The notes: generated by a model not told the origin, from the sequence alone. A stretch of 64,000 nt of DNA from Paenibacillus massiliensis subsp. panacisoli DSM 21345 (GCF_000426545.1 NZ_KE384534.1:310001-374000); one strand, 5' to 3'. Positions 44,482 to 53,603 are shown, counted from the first letter of the stretch. Numbers and translations: made by a program.

Positions 44482-44640
44482 AAGCCCTTGTACATCTCGC
44501 AGTTGCTCGGAACACTAAAGGTACAGCAGCTATACAAAGAAGTTATTCAATGATCCCATAGTCACACAATAGAGGGAATAGTCATTTTGATAACGTTTAC
44601 TTTAATAACTTTAATAATTCATTGATTATTTACATAACAA

Positions 44641-44654
44641 CAAAAGCGCTTACA
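44641..44654. promoter_or_regulatory. cre-like box upstream of the hydroxycarboxylate transporter
   Basis: CAAAAGCGCTTACA has the perfect core AAAGCGCTTA and matches the cre consensus at 12 of 14 positions. It lies 48 nt before the ATG and just ahead of a TATGAT hexamer (44662-44667), suggesting CcpA repression. Confidence 0.65.
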
Positions 44655-44701
44655 AAACCGCTATGATGGGGCTGTAGAACATTAAAGGAGGTTCACCCGT
44701 C

Positions 44702-46066
44702 ATGCAAAAAGCAATGGAGACTTCGGTAGGCTCCACGGAAGTACCGAAGCAGGCAAGCGTATCGTCGGAGTCTTATGTCCGTCCGTTATCCAAAGTGCTT
44801 GGCTTCAAGATTGGCGTCATTCCACTACCTATTTACATTCTGCTCGGTATTATTATTTTCGCGGCCGCAGCTCTCGGTCAGCTTCCCAATGATATGATCG
44901 GTGGTCTGGCAGTTATTATGATTATGGGCGTACTGCTGAGCTATCTGGGCTTCAACCTGCCTCTGCTGAAAAATATCGGTGGTCCAGCGATACTGTCCCT
45001 CATGGTGCCGTCCTTCCTGGTCTTCTGGAACGTCTTGAATCCGCCCATCGTGGATTCGGTGCATACCCTGATGAAGACGTCGAACTTTCTGTACCTCTAC
45101 ATCGCCTGCCTGGTGGCGGGCAGCATTACAGGGATGAATCGTCAGACGCTGATTAGCGGGTTCATCCGTATTTTCATCCCCATGATGGCAGGTACGGCCG
45201 CAGCGGTCCTTGTGGGTCTGGGTGTGGGCATGATGTTCGGCTATACGGCGCACCGTACGCTCTTCTATATCATCGTACCGATCATCGGTGGCGGTGTAGG
45301 GGAAGGTATCCTGCCGTTATCCATCGCATTCTCACAGATCCTTGGCGGGGAGTCCGGCAGCTACGTGGCCCAGATGATTCCGGCGGCTGTCATCGGCAAT
45401 GTCTTTGCTATTATCGGTGCAGGTCTGCTTAAGAAAATGGCGGACAAAAATCCTGCCATTACCGGCAACGGTGTTCTGGTGAAGGAGAAGAACGGTCAGA
45501 AGCTCGGCGGTAGCAGCTACGATTCGGAAAAAATTGATTTCCCGCTCATGGGAGCAGGTCTGCTGTTCGCTTGCAGCTTGTTCATTACGGGCAGTCTGTT
45601 GTCCCCGTTCGTCGGTATTCCAGGTCCGATCCTGATGATCTTCGGTGCGGCTCTGCTCAAAATCTGCAAGCTGCTGCCTTACAAAATCGAGCAAGGTGCT
45701 TATCAGCTGTATAAATTCGTATCCGGCACGCTGACCTGGCCGCTCATGGTCGGTCTGGGCATCCTGTACATTCCCCTGGAGGATGTAGCAGCGCTCCTCT
45801 CCGTACCTTACGTCATTACTTGTGCTTCCATTATTGCGGCCATGATTATCACAGGCTATTTTGTCGGCAAATGGGTTCGTATGTACCCGGTAGAAGCAGC
45901 GATCGTCACAGGCTGTCGTGGCGGATTAGGCGGCACGGGCGACGTTGCCATTCTCTCGGCCTCGGGTCGGATGGAGCTGATGCCGTTCGCACAGATCTCC
46001 ACACGGATTGGTGGAGCGCTCACGATTGTGGCAGCTACCCTGCTGATTTCGGTCTGGGGAGGCTAA
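44702..46066 (+). CDS. 2-hydroxycarboxylate transporter (malate/citrate, MaeN/CimH-like)
   Basis: A 454-aa polytopic membrane protein of the 2-HCT family, Na+- or H+-coupled uptake of malate or citrate. GGGVGEGILPLSIAF and CRGGLGGTGDVAILSASGRMELMPFAQISTRIGGALT are the two GGxG re-entrant loop regions; the arginine in STRIGG contacts the substrate carboxylate in family members. AAAGGAGG precedes the ATG. Context with a CitA/DcuS-type system and malic enzyme favours malate. Confidence 0.92.
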   Translation: MQKAMETSVGSTEVPKQASVSSESYVRPLSKVLGFKIGVIPLPIYILLGIIIFAAAALGQLPNDMIGGLAVIMIMGVLLSYLGFNLPLLKNIGGPAILSLMVPSFLVFWNVLNPPIVDSVHTLMKTSNFLYLYIACLVAGSITGMNRQTLISGFIRIFIPMMAGTAAAVLVGLGVGMMFGYTAHRTLFYIIVPIIGGGVGEGILPLSIAFSQILGGESGSYVAQMIPAAVIGNVFAIIGAGLLKKMADKNPAITGNGVLVKEKNGQKLGGSSYDSEKIDFPLMGAGLLFACSLFITGSLLSPFVGIPGPILMIFGAALLKICKLLPYKIEQGAYQLYKFVSGTLTWPLMVGLGILYIPLEDVAALLSVPYVITCASIIAAMIITGYFVGKWVRMYPVEAAIVTGCRGGLGGTGDVAILSASGRMELMPFAQISTRIGGALTIVAATLLISVWGG

Positions 46067-46317
46067 GGCTTGCGCGACAGAGTAAGTATCGGTCACAGGT
46101 ATAGGGAACATAAGAGAGAAAAGGTTGTAAATAGATTTTGGATAATTCATATAACAACGTATTGCTTACAATAAATGAATGCTTGTACGTAATGATTGTT
46201 TGTATTGTATTAGATGATTGTTGAGATTGAATGATTAGGTTATTAAACGACCAAGGTACCAACTGTGCAAGTGTCATTCCGTTTATTTAGGTAGTTATTA
46301 TTTTGGAGGCGATTAAG

Positions 46318-47745
46318 ATGAGTCAGGTATTGGATAATACCCATCAATTCTCATTGCGAGTACAGTACGAAAGCGGAAGCAACTATATGGCGGACTTGGT
46401 TCATATCGTAGAGAGTTATCATGGAACCGTAGTCGTCGCACACATGGAGGACCCGAAGGAAGAAGATCTCGCGCAAGCGGAGGTCCGAATCGAAGTAGAG
46501 CATATCGAGGATCGTGTGCTGATCGAGAAAGCCGTCTCCCAGCTGCGTGGGGGGGATGTAGTTGAGCAATTACTGGAGATTATGCAGCTGCATGATGGTG
46601 GGAAGCTGGAGACCACACTGAAGCATCCAATTCGCAACAAAGAGGACCTGTCCAAGGTATACACGCCTGGTGTGGCGAAGGTATGTCAGGCGATTGCGAA
46701 GGACCAGGGCAAGGCATATCAATTAACGACGAAGCGAAATACGGTAGCTGTCGTCACAGACGGTACAGCCGTGCTGGGCCTCGGTGATATTGGGCCTCGC
46801 GCAGCCATGCCTGTCATGGAAGGGAAAGCGGCCCTGTTCAAGCAGTTCGCTGGTGTGGACGCTGTGCCGATCTGTCTCGACACGAAGAATACAGAGGAGA
46901 TTATTGCCATTGTAAAGGCAATCGCCCCTACGTTCGGTGGCATCAACCTGGAGGATATCTCCTCGCCCCGTTGCTTCGAGATTGAAGCTCGTCTAAGAGC
47001 AGAGCTGGACATTCCTGTCTTCCATGATGACCAGCATGGTACGGCAATCGTCGTGCTCGCAGGTCTGCTGAACGCACTCAAGGTGTGCAACAAGCCAATT
47101 GGTGAAGCGAAGATCGTCGTGAACGGTATCGGTGCAGCAGGAATCTCCGTCTCCAAAATGCTCCTGCGAGCAGGGGCGGTGAATCTGATTGGCGTGGATC
47201 GGGAAGGCGCGATTAACCGTGCGACGAATTACGATAAGCCACATTGGAGTGAATTCGCTAAGCTGACCAATCCGAACAATGAGCAGGGTGCGCTGTCCGA
47301 GGTCATCAAGGGAGCCGATGTATTCGTGGGCGTATCCGCACCGAATGTACTTACCGTCGAGGATCTCAAGAACATGGCTGCTGATCCGATTGTATTTGCA
47401 ATGGCGAATCCGATGCCCGAGATTGATCCAGCGTTGGCAGCTCCCTATGTGAAAGTCATGGCGACTGGCCGTTCGGATTACCCGAACCAGATTAATAACG
47501 TGCTGTGCTTCCCTGGCATTTTCCGTGGGGCGCTCGATTGTGAGGCTAGTGATATTAACGACGAGATGAAGTTGGCTGTAGCCGAGGCGATCTCTTCGGT
47601 CATCGAGCCTTCTGAGCTGCGGGAGGACTACATTATCCCGGATGCCTTCGATCTAAGGGTGGTAGAGCGAATCCGGCTTGCTGTAGCCAAGGCGGCTATA
47701 GATAGCGGCGTCGCGCGCAGGAATGTGCTGGAGCAGGTGAACTAA
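46318..47745 (+). CDS. NAD(P)-dependent malic enzyme with N-terminal ACT-like domain
   Basis: A 475-aa enzyme oxidatively decarboxylating malate to pyruvate. An ACT-like regulatory domain fills residues 1-80 (FSLRVQYESGSNYMADLVHIV). The malic domain shows YTPGVAKVC (catalytic Tyr), KRNTVAVVTDGTAVLGLGDIGPRAAMPVMEGKAALFKQFAGV, FEDISSPRC-like NLEDISSPRCFEIE and FHDDQHGTA (metal Asp). The Rossmann domain has VVNGIGAAGISVSKMLL. GGAGG lies 8 nt before ATG 46318. It completes a malate uptake and use module with the upstream transporter. Confidence 0.93.
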   Translation: MSQVLDNTHQFSLRVQYESGSNYMADLVHIVESYHGTVVVAHMEDPKEEDLAQAEVRIEVEHIEDRVLIEKAVSQLRGGDVVEQLLEIMQLHDGGKLETTLKHPIRNKEDLSKVYTPGVAKVCQAIAKDQGKAYQLTTKRNTVAVVTDGTAVLGLGDIGPRAAMPVMEGKAALFKQFAGVDAVPICLDTKNTEEIIAIVKAIAPTFGGINLEDISSPRCFEIEARLRAELDIPVFHDDQHGTAIVVLAGLLNALKVCNKPIGEAKIVVNGIGAAGISVSKMLLRAGAVNLIGVDREGAINRATNYDKPHWSEFAKLTNPNNEQGALSEVIKGADVFVGVSAPNVLTVEDLKNMAADPIVFAMANPMPEIDPALAAPYVKVMATGRSDYPNQINNVLCFPGIFRGALDCEASDINDEMKLAVAEAISSVIEPSELREDYIIPDAFDLRVVERIRLAVAKAAIDSGVARRNVLEQVN

Positions 47746-47962
47746 GAGAGTACCGGGCATGGAGCATGGAAGCATTAGAAAAGAAGGCCAACAGAAGCAA
47801 GCGATGAGTATAGGCAATAGATACCATAGATATATAGAAATATGGAGATATAGAGAGATAGAATGGGCGCAATAGGCGTAATAATTGCAATACACGCAGC
47901 ATACGTAATGGACGCAATAAGTGTAATAAGTTCAAGTAGAATGCCATAGACAGTAGATGTAA

Positions 47963-48033
47963 TAGAAGCATAGAAGCATAGAAGCATAGAAGCATAGAAG
48001 CATAGAAGCATAGAAGCATAGAAGCATAGAAGC
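47963..48033. repeat. 8-bp tandem repeat, almost nine perfect copies
   Basis: Unit TAGAAGCA, eight full copies plus seven bases with no mismatch. It lies between the malic enzyme stop and the shared terminator. Perfect copies suggest active slippage. Confidence 0.95.
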
Positions 48034-48054
48034 TGTGGAGAATAGCGGATGAGT

Positions 48055-48098
48055 AAAAGAACCTTCGAACCACTTTGTAGTGGGATGAAGGTTCTTTT
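48055..48098. terminator. Bidirectional terminator between malic enzyme and fructuronate reductase genes
   Basis: AAAAGAACCTTC and GAAGGTTCTTTT flank an inner CCACT/AGTGG stem with a TTGT loop. A/T runs on both sides suit termination in both directions. Confidence 0.92.
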
Positions 48099-48190
48099 GG
48101 CATGAAGGGGCTAATTACAAGGTGAATAATTAAAATTTGTGATTTATTTCACTTGAATTACCATAATAAACAAATACCACAATAAAACAG

Positions 48191-49807
48191 CTACACATTG
48201 CCGCACACATACTTCTCGATCGTACTGCGCACCGCACCGGGGCCAGCGAGCATCTCGTAGAACATCGTCTCAATTTTGTCACCCAGCCCAATCTCATATA
48301 GTGGGACGCCGAATAGCCTTTCATCCGCAAGCAGGCGGCGAACCTCGGAGGTCTGATCACCCAGCTTCGTATGCTGCATATATCCCTGTAGCGTATCTAT
48401 TAGTGGGTCGGGACTGAGCGTGAAGGGGACTCCTTGATCATCTACTCCAAGCAAATAGCGGCACCAGAGCGCAATGGTCAAAGGGATTGCAGTCAGATCT
48501 GCGGGATCGAGTTCTGCTGTACCCACATAGGATTGTAATGTTTTGCCGAAGCGAATGCTCATCTTCTGTGAGGTATCGGTAGCAATCCGCTGCGGTGTAT
48601 CCGGGATATAAGGATTAGCGAAGCGTTCCTGCAGCACCTCGTCAATGAATGTCGTAGGATGAATAATGCCAGGGTCAACGACAACAGGCAGCCCTTCCTT
48701 GTAGCCAATGGTCTCGACCAGACGACACAAGATGGGGTCCTTCATAGTATCGGCAATAAGCTGATATCCGAGCAGACACCCGGAGAGAGCGAGAGCGGTA
48801 TGCAGCGGATTGAGACAGGTTGTGACCTTCATCGTCTCTACCTGATCCACCGTATTCCGATCCGTGAAGATGATGCCCGCCTTCTCCAGAGCGGGTCGTC
48901 CGTTCGTGAACTTGTCTTCAATGACCAGATACTCACTAACCTCCGCATTAACGAAGGGGGCAGTATACGTATGCTTGGAGGTGACGATCAGCTCCATGTC
49001 GGCTATGCCCACCTTCTGCAGAGCAGTCTGCACCTCCAAGGAGGGCCTTGGAGTAATTTTATCAATCATGGTGAGGGGGAACGTGATGTTCCCCTCATCC
49101 TCCAGATAGTCCATGAAGCCTTCCTCCACCAGACCTCGGGCAGCCCACTCTTTGGCAATGGTGGTCATACTGGCCTTTAACAAATCACCGTTATGCGAGC
49201 AATTATCCATGCTGACGAAGGTCATAGGGAACTGCCCCTTCAGGTAGCGCCGATATGCCAGGGAGGTGGCAATGCTCATCACATGCAGCGGCTGCTGAGG
49301 TCCTTTCGCCACATCCTGTTCCACGACAGGCAGATACTGGCCGCCAGGTCCAGTCAGGGCGTAGCCCTTCTCTGTAATGGTGAAGCTGGCCATCTGCAGA
49401 CTCGGCTTCTCGAATACTTCGATCAGGCGATGATAGTCGTCAGGGCGACTCTCTTCTGTTACGAGCCCCTCGACGATGCTTGCCACCACACGCTTCTGAA
49501 ATCTTCCATCCGCCCGCATCAGCACCAGCAACGTAAGATTGTCATACGGCTTATAGCCCTTATCAATGACTTCAAAGTCAAAGGTCTCTACGGCAATAAT
49601 TCCTGTATCCGCTTGCATGTTGTTCATCAGCTGTTGCTGTGCATTTGCGACCAGTCCCCGAAAAATATTACCTGCACCGAAATGCACCCATTGCGGCTGG
49701 ACCCTCGTATTGTGGGCAACAAGCTCCAGATCGAAGGTCGGCAGCTCAATGTCTGCTGCTTGCCAGCCTACTGGGTCTAATAAGCCTTTCCGGCTTAGCT
49801 GAAGCAT
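48191..49807 (-). CDS. uxuB: Fructuronate reductase / mannitol dehydrogenase family (D-mannonate oxidoreductase)
   Basis: A 538-aa polyol-specific long-chain dehydrogenase. The N-terminal block WVHFGAGNIFRG is the cofactor-binding signature, and SMDNCSHNGDLLK and TSKHTYTAPFVNAE belong to the catalytic region; KxxxxNxxH-type residues occur in VETMKVTTCLNPLHTALA. It would reduce fructuronate to mannonate, the substrate of the dehydratase encoded just upstream. Its ATG follows the uxuA stop directly, with AAAGGAG inside uxuA, so the two genes are coupled. Confidence 0.9.
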   Translation of the reverse strand: MLQLSRKGLLDPVGWQAADIELPTFDLELVAHNTRVQPQWVHFGAGNIFRGLVANAQQQLMNNMQADTGIIAVETFDFEVIDKGYKPYDNLTLLVLMRADGRFQKRVVASIVEGLVTEESRPDDYHRLIEVFEKPSLQMASFTITEKGYALTGPGGQYLPVVEQDVAKGPQQPLHVMSIATSLAYRRYLKGQFPMTFVSMDNCSHNGDLLKASMTTIAKEWAARGLVEEGFMDYLEDEGNITFPLTMIDKITPRPSLEVQTALQKVGIADMELIVTSKHTYTAPFVNAEVSEYLVIEDKFTNGRPALEKAGIIFTDRNTVDQVETMKVTTCLNPLHTALALSGCLLGYQLIADTMKDPILCRLVETIGYKEGLPVVVDPGIIHPTTFIDEVLQERFANPYIPDTPQRIATDTSQKMSIRFGKTLQSYVGTAELDPADLTAIPLTIALWCRYLLGVDDQGVPFTLSPDPLIDTLQGYMQHTKLGDQTSEVRRLLADERLFGVPLYEIGLGDKIETMFYEMLAGPGAVRSTIEKYVCGNV

Positions 49808-50884
49808 TCAGCTCACTCCTTTGCCTTGCGAGAGACTATCCCAGACCCCTAGCAGGTACATGATGCCAAGTGCACGGTCGTACAAGCCGTAGCCTGGTCG
49901 GCAGTCCTGCTCTTCTCCCCATAGATGTCTGCCGTGATCCGGGCGCACATATCCCTGATATCCGCTCTCATGATAGGCTCTGACCACTTCCGGCACATCG
50001 ACGCTGCCATCCTGTCCGCGATGAGAGACTTCGATGAAATCGCCATTTTCGAATACTTTTACATTACGGATATGTGCAAAATGAATACGCTCGTGGAATT
50101 CCCGAATCATCGCGGGCAGATCATTCTCAGGATTGGTCCCGAGCGAGCCTGTGCAGAAGGTCAGGCCGTTATACGGACTGTCTACCGCATCCAGAATCCG
50201 CTGTATGGTCTCCCGACTACGGACGATTCGCGGCAAGCCGAAGATAGGCCATGCCGGGTCGTCAGGATGAATGGCCATCTTAATGTCCACTTCCTCGCAT
50301 ACCGGGATGATTCGCTCCAGAAAATACTTCAGATTCTCAAACAGCTTGTCTTCATCGACATCTGCATAAGCTGCAAACAGCTCATCGAGCTTGGCAAGCC
50401 GCTCTGGCTCCCAGCCTGGCATGGTGAACTTCCCGGCTCCCTTAAGGATGCGATCGACCATTTGGCGAGGATTATCCGTAATGGCAGCCTTTTCATAAAA
50501 GAGGGCGTTCGAACCGTCAGGAAGCTCCTTATACAGCTCTGTTCTAGTCCAGTCGAAGACAGGCATGAAGTTATAGCAGATGACTTTGACGCCGACTGTG
50601 GCAAGCTTGCGGATGGTATCTATATAAATATCAATGTACTGGTCGCGGGAGGGTAGGCCGATCTTGATATCATCATGGACGTTCACACTCTCAACGACCG
50701 CCGTGCTGAAGCCCTTGCTCGTGATCTGATCCGCTACCTCCTGGATGCGCTCCATTTCCCATACTTCACCGGCTACCTTATCATGCAAAGACCAGACAAT
50801 GCCCATCACGCCCGGAATCTGCCGGACATGATCCAGTGTAATGTTGTCATTGCCTTCCCCGTACCATCTCCAGGTCATATTCAT
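49808..50884 (-). CDS. uxuA: Mannonate dehydratase
   Basis: A 358-aa TIM-barrel enzyme converting D-mannonate to 2-keto-3-deoxygluconate in glucuronate breakdown. MTWRWYGEGNDNITLDHVRQIPGVMGIVWSLHD, VICYNFMPVFDWTRT, MAIHPDDPAWPIFGLPRIV, TFCTGSLG and HIRNV are characteristic UxuA blocks, with Cys/His/Asp metal ligands. Full length. GGAGGG lies before the ATG. It is the first gene of the minus-strand operon controlled by the palindrome at 50929-50944. Confidence 0.95.
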   Translation of the reverse strand: MNMTWRWYGEGNDNITLDHVRQIPGVMGIVWSLHDKVAGEVWEMERIQEVADQITSKGFSTAVVESVNVHDDIKIGLPSRDQYIDIYIDTIRKLATVGVKVICYNFMPVFDWTRTELYKELPDGSNALFYEKAAITDNPRQMVDRILKGAGKFTMPGWEPERLAKLDELFAAYADVDEDKLFENLKYFLERIIPVCEEVDIKMAIHPDDPAWPIFGLPRIVRSRETIQRILDAVDSPYNGLTFCTGSLGTNPENDLPAMIREFHERIHFAHIRNVKVFENGDFIEVSHRGQDGSVDVPEVVRAYHESGYQGYVRPDHGRHLWGEEQDCRPGYGLYDRALGIMYLLGVWDSLSQGKGVS

Positions 50885-50928
50885 AACGATACCCTCCCTG
50901 ATTGTAGTGGATTACATATGCAGCATTC

Positions 50929-50944
50929 ATCTTGTATACAAGAT
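50929..50944. promoter_or_regulatory. GntR-type operator, perfect 16-bp palindrome
   Basis: ATCTTGTATACAAGAT is a perfect palindrome. It starts 8 nt downstream of the putative uxuA -10, at the expected transcription start, and lies between uxuA and the divergent GntR gene. A similar core (CTTGTATACAAG) recurs at 51896-51907. Confidence 0.82.
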
Positions 50945-50951
50945 CGAGTCG

Positions 50952-50981
50952 ATCATATATGATAGGAATTGTTCTTGTCAA
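50952..50981 (-). promoter_or_regulatory. uxuA promoter
   Basis: On the minus strand TTGACA (50976-50981) and TATGAT (50952-50957) are separated by 18 bp, directly upstream of the GntR operator. Confidence 0.75.
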
Positions 50982-51054
50982 TGATATTTCGAGAGAGCCA
51001 TCTCTGCAAAATACTCTATAATAAAAGAATTCATACAGTGAAGGCAGGAATGAT

Positions 51055-51708
51055 ATGTTCACGAAGGAAGAAATCAAGCAGATGCTCAAGAATGATATCC
51101 TAGCTCTGGCCCTGAAGCCGGGGACGCTGATCAGCGAGACGACCTTGTCTGAGCGCTTCCAGCTGTCGAGAACACCACTGCGCGACGTGCTAAAGCAGCT
51201 TGCGCTCGAGTCCTATATTGACATTTATCCCAAGAAGGGGAATATCGTCTCCTTTATAGATCTTGAGTCCGTAGAGCACATGATCTACTTGAGAAGCGCA
51301 TTGGAAAAAGAAATCATGAAGGAGCTGTCCACACAGCTCTCATTAAGCGATACTCAGAGGCTGAGTCGCATTCTGGATCAACAGCGTGCTGTGATTGAGG
51401 AAGCAGATGCAACGGATGCATTTCTGCAGCTGGATGATGAGTTCCATCAGACCATGTTCCAGATCGCGGGCCGGGAATATCTGTGGCAGCTGATTCAGCA
51501 GGCGAACGTTCACTATATCCGATATCGCAAGCTGCATATGCTGGAGTCGGGCAAGCTGATGGACATCTGGCATGAGCACCAGACTATGCTGGAGTGCATG
51601 GTGAATAAGGATACCTCCCGCATAGATGATCTCGTTCACCATCATCTTCGCGAGGATATCCGTTCGTTAGATTTTCTGCGCCAGTTCGCGGATTATATTA
51701 AGAAATAG
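51055..51708 (+). CDS. GntR/FadR-subfamily regulator of the uxu genes
   Basis: A 217-aa regulator. The N-terminal winged helix LISETTLSERFQLSRTPLRDVLKQLALESYIDIYPKKGNIVSFID is GntR-type. The helical FCD domain (about 75-210) has D-x3-H-like metal/ligand residues (LDDEFHQTMFQIAG, HHHLREDIRSLDF). FadR-type members such as UxuR and ExuR respond to hexuronates. Divergent placement around the palindromic operator makes it the likely repressor of uxuA-uxuB and of itself. A TATAAT lies at 51017-51022. Confidence 0.92.
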   Translation: MFTKEEIKQMLKNDILALALKPGTLISETTLSERFQLSRTPLRDVLKQLALESYIDIYPKKGNIVSFIDLESVEHMIYLRSALEKEIMKELSTQLSLSDTQRLSRILDQQRAVIEEADATDAFLQLDDEFHQTMFQIAGREYLWQLIQQANVHYIRYRKLHMLESGKLMDIWHEHQTMLECMVNKDTSRIDDLVHHHLREDIRSLDFLRQFADYIKK

Positions 51709-52125
51709 AATTTGGGTGTGCAGCGTATGTGTATGTGAACATGTATGAAATGAGGCTGAGAGACTACCATGCGTAGGCAAGATTCGAGAGGGAGAGTTGG
51801 GTAGGGGAGAACAGTTCTAACCTAACACAAGTGGAGTGGGAGTAGCCTTGTGATTGATATTAGCGGGTGTTCAAATAATAGTCTGAGTTTCCAATCTTGT
51901 ATACAAGTTGATTGAGGGCTATTGTCACGACAGCCGATAGGATTGAGGTACATCCAAGGAATAATTTTCGCATATGGCCAGCTTTCTATTAGAATCCAAC
52001 TCTGTCTGTAGTCACATGTGAAATGCGGGGGTTAACATCTTGGTATTGCCATGTGCCGCATGTGTTGAAACACAGATTGCATATTTAACAGCGAAGTGGT
52101 GTGTGCTGGAGTAAGGGGAGGAATA
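51709..52125. other. Intergenic region with an orphan operator
   Basis: About 415 nt. It holds the palindrome at 51896-51907 but no intact gene follows within 200 nt. Probably decayed sequence at the edge of the AT-rich island. Confidence 0.5.
51896..51907. promoter_or_regulatory. Orphan copy of the uxu operator core
   Basis: CTTGTATACAAG is the same 12-bp palindrome as in the uxuA operator. It sits 190 nt after the GntR stop. A possible promoter (TTGATA near 51856, TAATAG near 51878) lies upstream, but the next frame is only a small fragment. Confidence 0.65.
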
Positions 52126-52479
52126 ATGCTTGAGTACCCTGCTGACTGGACTGCTGGTGAAGAGGCGGACAACGGAGATGGTAAATTGCTGTATGTAGGT
52201 AATCCAGACATAGATATCCGGGTGTATGCAAATCACTATTTGGAAGAGATTGATAGTTCTGCAAGCTCTCAATCTATAAAATATCAGAGATTAAAATTGG
52301 ATAGTGGTGTAATAGCAGACTTGCTGGTTGGTTATGAGCAAGAGATGGTAAGAATGGAGATGTTCTGGGTCTCAGAGGAGGATATTGAATATCATTTTGC
52401 TGTTACAGTTGATAGGGATTTTTTTGATGAGAATGAAAAGACGTTGCTTCGCGTTGCTAAAAGTATGAAGAAGAATTAA
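52126..52479 (+). CDS. Hypothetical small protein, possibly N-terminally truncated
   Basis: A 117-aa acidic protein starting MLEYPADWTAGEEADNGDG, with GGGGAGG 4 nt upstream. The opening EYPADW is usually internal in exported proteins (a FTLEYPADW-type motif after a signal peptide), so this may be the tail of a lipoprotein that lost its front. It ends FDENEKTLLRVAKSMKKN, as in that family's C-terminus. No function assigned. Confidence 0.5.
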   Translation: MLEYPADWTAGEEADNGDGKLLYVGNPDIDIRVYANHYLEEIDSSASSQSIKYQRLKLDSGVIADLLVGYEQEMVRMEMFWVSEEDIEYHFAVTVDRDFFDENEKTLLRVAKSMKKN

Positions 52480-52528
52480 AGTCTCAAGGAGAATAGGATG
52501 CAAGATACCTACATGTAGGCCTAACGAA

Positions 52529-53007
52529 GTGATTCTGACATTACCTCTAGACAAAATAACAGGTGCTGAATTCGAACGGCTTCTGGCGCTATATTTCAGA
52601 GATCAGGGGTACACGGTCAAAGAAGTTGGGGTTGGAGGCAGGGATGGCGGGGTTGATCTAGTCATTACAGATAAGCGTGGGGAAAAACAGCCGTACAGGC
52701 AAAATGCTATGCTGACCATAATAAGGTAAATGTGATGACGGTGCGTGAGCTTGTCGGTGCCAAACGGAATCATGATTGCATCCTATCCCTTCTTATAACA
52801 ACGTCCGATTTTACGACCGACGCCAGAAAAGAAGCAGAGCAATTCAAGGTTGATTGCTGGCATGGTGGGGTAGTAGATAGCAAGCTGCGCAGCTGGGGAA
52901 AATGGAAACCTTCCAATAAGAAGATTAAAACGATTCCTGTAGCAAAAGAGCAGGCTACTTCAAAGCGCAGAATGGCATCAAATGTAGCTGTGGCGCTTAA
53001 ATGGTGA
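52529..53007 (+). pseudogene. Frameshifted Mrr-like restriction endonuclease
   Basis: The first frame reads ITGAEFERLLALYFRDQGYTVKEVG...GGVDLVITDKRGEK and then stops early. Shifting frame at the run of five A (52683-52687) restores KTAVQAKCYADHNKVNVMTVRELVGAKRN and an open frame to 53007. Together these give the PD-(D/E)xK core of Mrr-type endonucleases, with the catalytic Asp before the break and the QxK motif after it. One missing A explains the break. The start is GTG 52529 without a good ribosome site. It is either a true pseudogene, a phase-variable gene or a sequencing error. Confidence 0.82.
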
Positions 53008-53090
53008 AGAGGAAGAATAAAGCAGGAGTAGCCTTCTGGGGCTGCAGTAATTTTCCGAATTGTCGGAAAACAAAGGCGATGTGACTAAAA

Positions 53091-53142
53091 TAAATAGAGG
53101 AGCAGGCAACAACGCTATATAGTTGCTTCGCTTCTCTATTTA
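53091..53142. terminator. Bidirectional terminator between endonuclease and XRE genes
   Basis: AAATAGAG...CTCTATTT outer stem with inner AGC/GCT and CAAC/GTTG pairs, between convergent genes. A separate perfect small hairpin (TTTTCCGA/TCGGAAAA) lies just upstream at 53051-53070. Confidence 0.75.
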
Positions 53143-53160
53143 TTATGAGAATTCCCTACT

Positions 53161-53508
53161 TTACTTTCGATCATAGGTTCTAAATATCTCCGTAATAACA
53201 CTAAGCGCCATCGCAATCTCCTCAGGCTCACGTGTCCTTAATAGTGTGACCATACGCTTCATATTCTCGTCCTCATTAGATAACTCTGCATTTTCTTGTA
53301 CATATGTAAAAAGCTCATTTACGCCGACATCTAAGGCGTGTGCGATTTTTTCCAAATTTTTCAGTGAAATATTACGTTCGGCTCGTTCAATGAATCCAAT
53401 ATAACTCGGATTAAATCCAGCCTTCTCAGCCAAAGATTCTTGTGAGAGATCTTTGGTTTTTCGTAAATCTCTGATTCGAGCACCAACTAACTCTAAAAGC
53501 TCAGACAT
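53161..53508 (-). CDS. XRE-family transcriptional regulator
   Basis: A 115-aa Cro/CI-type regulator. The helix-turn-helix is LVGARIRDLRKTKDLSQESLAEKAGFNPSYIGFIERAERNISLKNLEKIAHAL (residues about 5-60), similar in style to controller proteins of restriction-modification systems. A helical tail follows. ATG 53508 is chosen for the GAGGGGTG site upstream. It is convergent with the broken endonuclease gene and divergent from the HEPN-like gene. Confidence 0.88.
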   Translation of the reverse strand: MSELLELVGARIRDLRKTKDLSQESLAEKAGFNPSYIGFIERAERNISLKNLEKIAHALDVGVNELFTYVQENAELSNEDENMKRMVTLLRTREPEEIAMALSVITEIFRTYDRK

Positions 53509-53593
53509 TATGTACACCCCTCTTATTTAGAAGTGTAGTGAATCGAGGCAAAGTCTTTAACTAATAGATAGTAAGTTTATTTGAAATAAAACT

Positions 53594-53603
53594 ACTATAT
53601 AGT
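53594..53603. promoter_or_regulatory. Candidate XRE operator palindrome
   Basis: ACTATATAGT is a perfect 10-bp palindrome in the shared upstream region of the XRE gene and the HEPN-like gene. AT-rich context lowers its significance. Confidence 0.35.

Larger units (their letters stand above)
47746..48190. other. Gap between convergent genes with repeat array and terminator
   Basis: About 445 nt. Degenerate ATA-rich repeats lead into the 8-bp array at 47963-48033 and the terminator at 48055-48098. No gene is seen. Confidence 0.7.

Noticed and set aside
47963..48033. CRISPR-like array
   Set aside because: Units are 8 bp with no spacers; simple tandem repeat.
49925..50656. Plus-strand open frame of 243 codons
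   Set aside because: Antisense shadow of uxuA, whose blocks are unmistakable.
52508..52519. Perfect palindrome CCTACATGTAGG
   Set aside because: Isolated 12-bp palindrome just before a broken gene; no second copy or promoter context seen.
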